DNA of 7,736 bases, taken from Gammaproteobacteria bacterium. Its GTDB lineage: Bacteria; Pseudomonadota; Gammaproteobacteria; Steroidobacterales; Steroidobacteraceae. The position numbers and the translations under genes are program-made. The DNA lies in contig JASHVF010000013.1 in assembly GCA_030039615.1 (NCBI GenBank), positions 1 through 7,736 of the forward strand. Direction: 5' to 3'. Under the pieces are notes generated by a model that saw only the letters and a list, made by a program, of their open reading frames with translations, had not been told where the DNA came from and did no database searches. Shown here one piece after another: positions 6,933 through 7,736 of the stretch. Every line of letters begins with the position of its first letter. Position 1 is the first letter of the stretch.

Positions 6933-6962
6933 ATTCTAGCAGTCGCGTACTTAGAGTGCTAA
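6933..6962 (-). promoter_or_regulatory. Sigma-70-type extended -10 promoter of rpoH
   Basis: Read leftward: TTAGCA (complement of 6957-6962, 4 of 6 to the -35 consensus), an 18-bp spacer, and TAGAAT (complement of 6933-6938, 5 of 6 to the -10 consensus) preceded by TGC, an extended -10. Transcription would start near 6925-6927, giving a leader of about 20 bases that contains the GGGAG ribosome site of the 6907 start. The upstream in-frame ATG at 6934 overlaps the -10 and would not be transcribed from here. Confidence 0.55.
6936..6962. promoter_or_regulatory. CIRCE operator (HrcA site) at rpoH
   Basis: CTAGCAGTC (6936-6944), nine bases, then GAGTGCTAA (6954-6962). The CIRCE consensus is TTAGCACTC-N9-GAGTGCTAA; the right half matches 9 of 9, the left half 7 of 9, and the spacer length is exact. 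CIRCE is the operator of the heat-shock repressor HrcA, whose best-known targets are groESL and dnaK operons. Here it covers the spacer and most of both boxes of the sigma-70-type promoter and the -10 of the sigma-E-type one, the right place for repression. No hrcA gene is in the window. Confidence 0.8.
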
Positions 6963-6978
6963 AGGCTCCGGAAGTTCA
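6951..6978 (-). promoter_or_regulatory. Sigma-E-type promoter of rpoH
   Basis: Read leftward: TGAACTT (complement of 6972-6978), 16 bp, then TCTAA (complement of 6951-6955). The extracytoplasmic-stress sigma-E consensus is GGAACTT with a TCTGA or TCAAA box at 15-17 bp. As I recall it, the E. coli rpoH P3 promoter is GAACTT-N16-TCTGA, the same spacing and nearly the same boxes. Transcription would begin near 6944-6946, inside the CIRCE operator. Confidence 0.55.
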
Positions 6979-7137
6979 GCCCGAGGCCCTCCAAATAGGC
7001 CTTCATGGTCAATAGCTTGGAACGCCGGCAAGGCCCTGGGAATCCCCCTTACGGGAGGCCCCGGGGCTCCTCCTCCGGCGGCGGCTCCAGTAAAGTCCTC
7101 CGAAGGCTCTACGCCTTATAAGAACGAAGGGGGCCTC
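6979..7137. other. Divergent spacer between rpoH and the last gene
   Basis: About 160 bp beyond the rpoH control boxes. It contains an imperfect GC-rich palindrome around 7055-7073 (GGAGG-CCCC then GGGGCTCC) with no T-run, and TATAAG at 7117-7122 in front of the rightward gene. TATAAG has no good -35 at the right distance and lies very close to the ribosome site, so I do not call it a promoter. No RNA gene was recognised. Confidence 0.3.
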
Positions 7138-7698
7138 ATGGTTAGTCTCGCGAGCCTCTGGTTGCCCATCCTGCTCGCGGCGGTGATCGTGTTCGTCGCC
7201 AGCTCGGTGATCCACATGGCGCCCCTTTGGCATCGGAACGACTTCCCGAAGATGCCCCGGGAAGCCGAGGTGCTGGAGGCGCTGCGGCCGCTCGCCATTC
7301 CGCCCGGCGATTACTTCCTGCCACGCCCGCAAGAACGCTCGGAGCTCAAGACGCCCGAGTTCCAGGACAAGCTCGCCAAGGGACCGGTCGCCGTCGTCAC
7401 GGTGATGCCGAACGGCCCGATCCATATGACCGGGAATCTGGTGCAGTGGTTCGTGTTCCTCCTGGTGGTCGGTTCGTTCACCGCCTACGTTGCCGGCCGC
7501 GCGCTCGGCGTGGGAGCCAGCTACCCCAGGGTGTTCCAGATCGCCGGCGCCACCGCCTTCATCGGCTACTCGCTCGCGCTCTGCGAGCTCTCGATCTGGT
7601 ACCGCCGCTCCTGGAAGCTGACGCTCAAGGGGTTCCTCGACGGGGCGATCTACGCCTCACTCACCGCCGGGACCTTCGGCTGGCTCTGGCCGCGCTAG
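7138..7698 (+). CDS. Conserved hypothetical four-span membrane protein
   Basis: A 186-residue protein of unknown function. Hydrophobic segments lie at about 7-27, 102-120, 133-152 and 166-184, so four membrane spans with a soluble loop of roughly 75 residues between the first two. Visible motifs are SSVIHMAPLWHRNDFPKMP (22-40), IPPGDYFLP (54-62), GPVAVVTVMPNGP (82-94) and a C-terminal TAGTFGWLWP. I recall similar uncharacterised proteins in other bacterial genomes with the same SS-IHM and IPPGDY motifs, but no assigned role. The two histidines H26 and H32 beside the first span could bind a metal; that is speculation. AAGGGGG (7127-7133) provides a good ribosome site before the ATG. It is divergent from rpoH and has no operon partner within the window. 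Confidence 0.85.
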   Translation: MVSLASLWLPILLAAVIVFVASSVIHMAPLWHRNDFPKMPREAEVLEALRPLAIPPGDYFLPRPQERSELKTPEFQDKLAKGPVAVVTVMPNGPIHMTGNLVQWFVFLLVVGSFTAYVAGRALGVGASYPRVFQIAGATAFIGYSLALCELSIWYRRSWKLTLKGFLDGAIYASLTAGTFGWLWPR

Positions 7699-7736
7699 CG
7701 AGCGTTCGTTTTGCCCAGGTGCGAAGCAGTGCTCAG

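Noticed and set aside
5366..7015. Long plus-strand frame antisense to the DUF962 gene and rpoH
   Set aside because: Shadow of two well-recognised minus-strand genes; the translation shows no domain.
7055..7073. GC-rich imperfect palindrome in the rpoH divergent spacer
   Set aside because: Interrupted by a bulged base, no T-run, and within the expected range for DNA of this composition; noted only in the spacer entry.
7117..7122. TATAAG as a -10 box for the last gene
   Set aside because: No acceptable -35 at 16-18 bp, and transcription would start at or inside the ribosome-binding site.
7699..7736. Short CGA-TCG hairpin followed by TTTT after the last gene
   Set aside because: The stem is only 3-4 bp, too weak to call a terminator, and the window ends just beyond it.

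Overview
The window is GC-rich throughout, with bacterial gene packing and no sign of recent insertion: no IS, tRNA, rRNA or CRISPR was seen. The heat-shock sigma factor RpoH, the PdsR-type response regulator and the gene mix point to a proteobacterium, most likely a GC-rich gammaproteobacterium. That placement is inferred from protein resemblance only.

Layout, left to right. (1) 1-643, minus: the N-terminal 214 residues of an OmpR-type response regulator that closely resembles PdsR of the 'proteobacterial dedicated sortase system'; its C-terminus and any sortase, kinase or target genes would lie off the left edge. (2) 644-1114: a long spacer holding inverted repeats, a possible 40-aa single-span membrane protein (799-921), a weak promoter candidate and little else. 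(3) 1115-2767, plus: an L-lactate permease family transporter. (4) 2768-2896: a convergent spacer filled by an elaborate bidirectional terminator or REP-like element. (5) 2897-4099, minus: glutaryl-CoA dehydrogenase. It is divergent, across 65 bp, from (6) 4165-5472, plus: an ACT-domain malic enzyme. (7) 5480-5947, minus: a DUF962/Mpo1-like membrane protein, ending 7 bp from the malic enzyme stop. (8) 6032-6907, minus: rpoH, with a dense control region at 6933-6978. (9) 7138-7698, plus: a conserved-looking four-span membrane protein of unknown function. Bases 7699-7736 hold nothing I can call.

Three of the genes touch central carbon metabolism: lactate uptake (to pyruvate), glutaryl-CoA breakdown (to crotonyl-CoA and acetyl-CoA), and malate to pyruvate. 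They are separately transcribed neighbours and not an operon, so a shared pathway is only a possibility.

The most informative part is the rpoH control region. A CIRCE operator (16 of 18 consensus bases, exact 9-bp spacer) overlaps both a sigma-E-type promoter and a sigma-70-type extended -10 promoter. The same layout argues that translation starts at 6907 and not at the upstream ATG at 6934, which lies inside the -10 box. This would connect the HrcA, sigma-E and sigma-32 stress circuits at one promoter.
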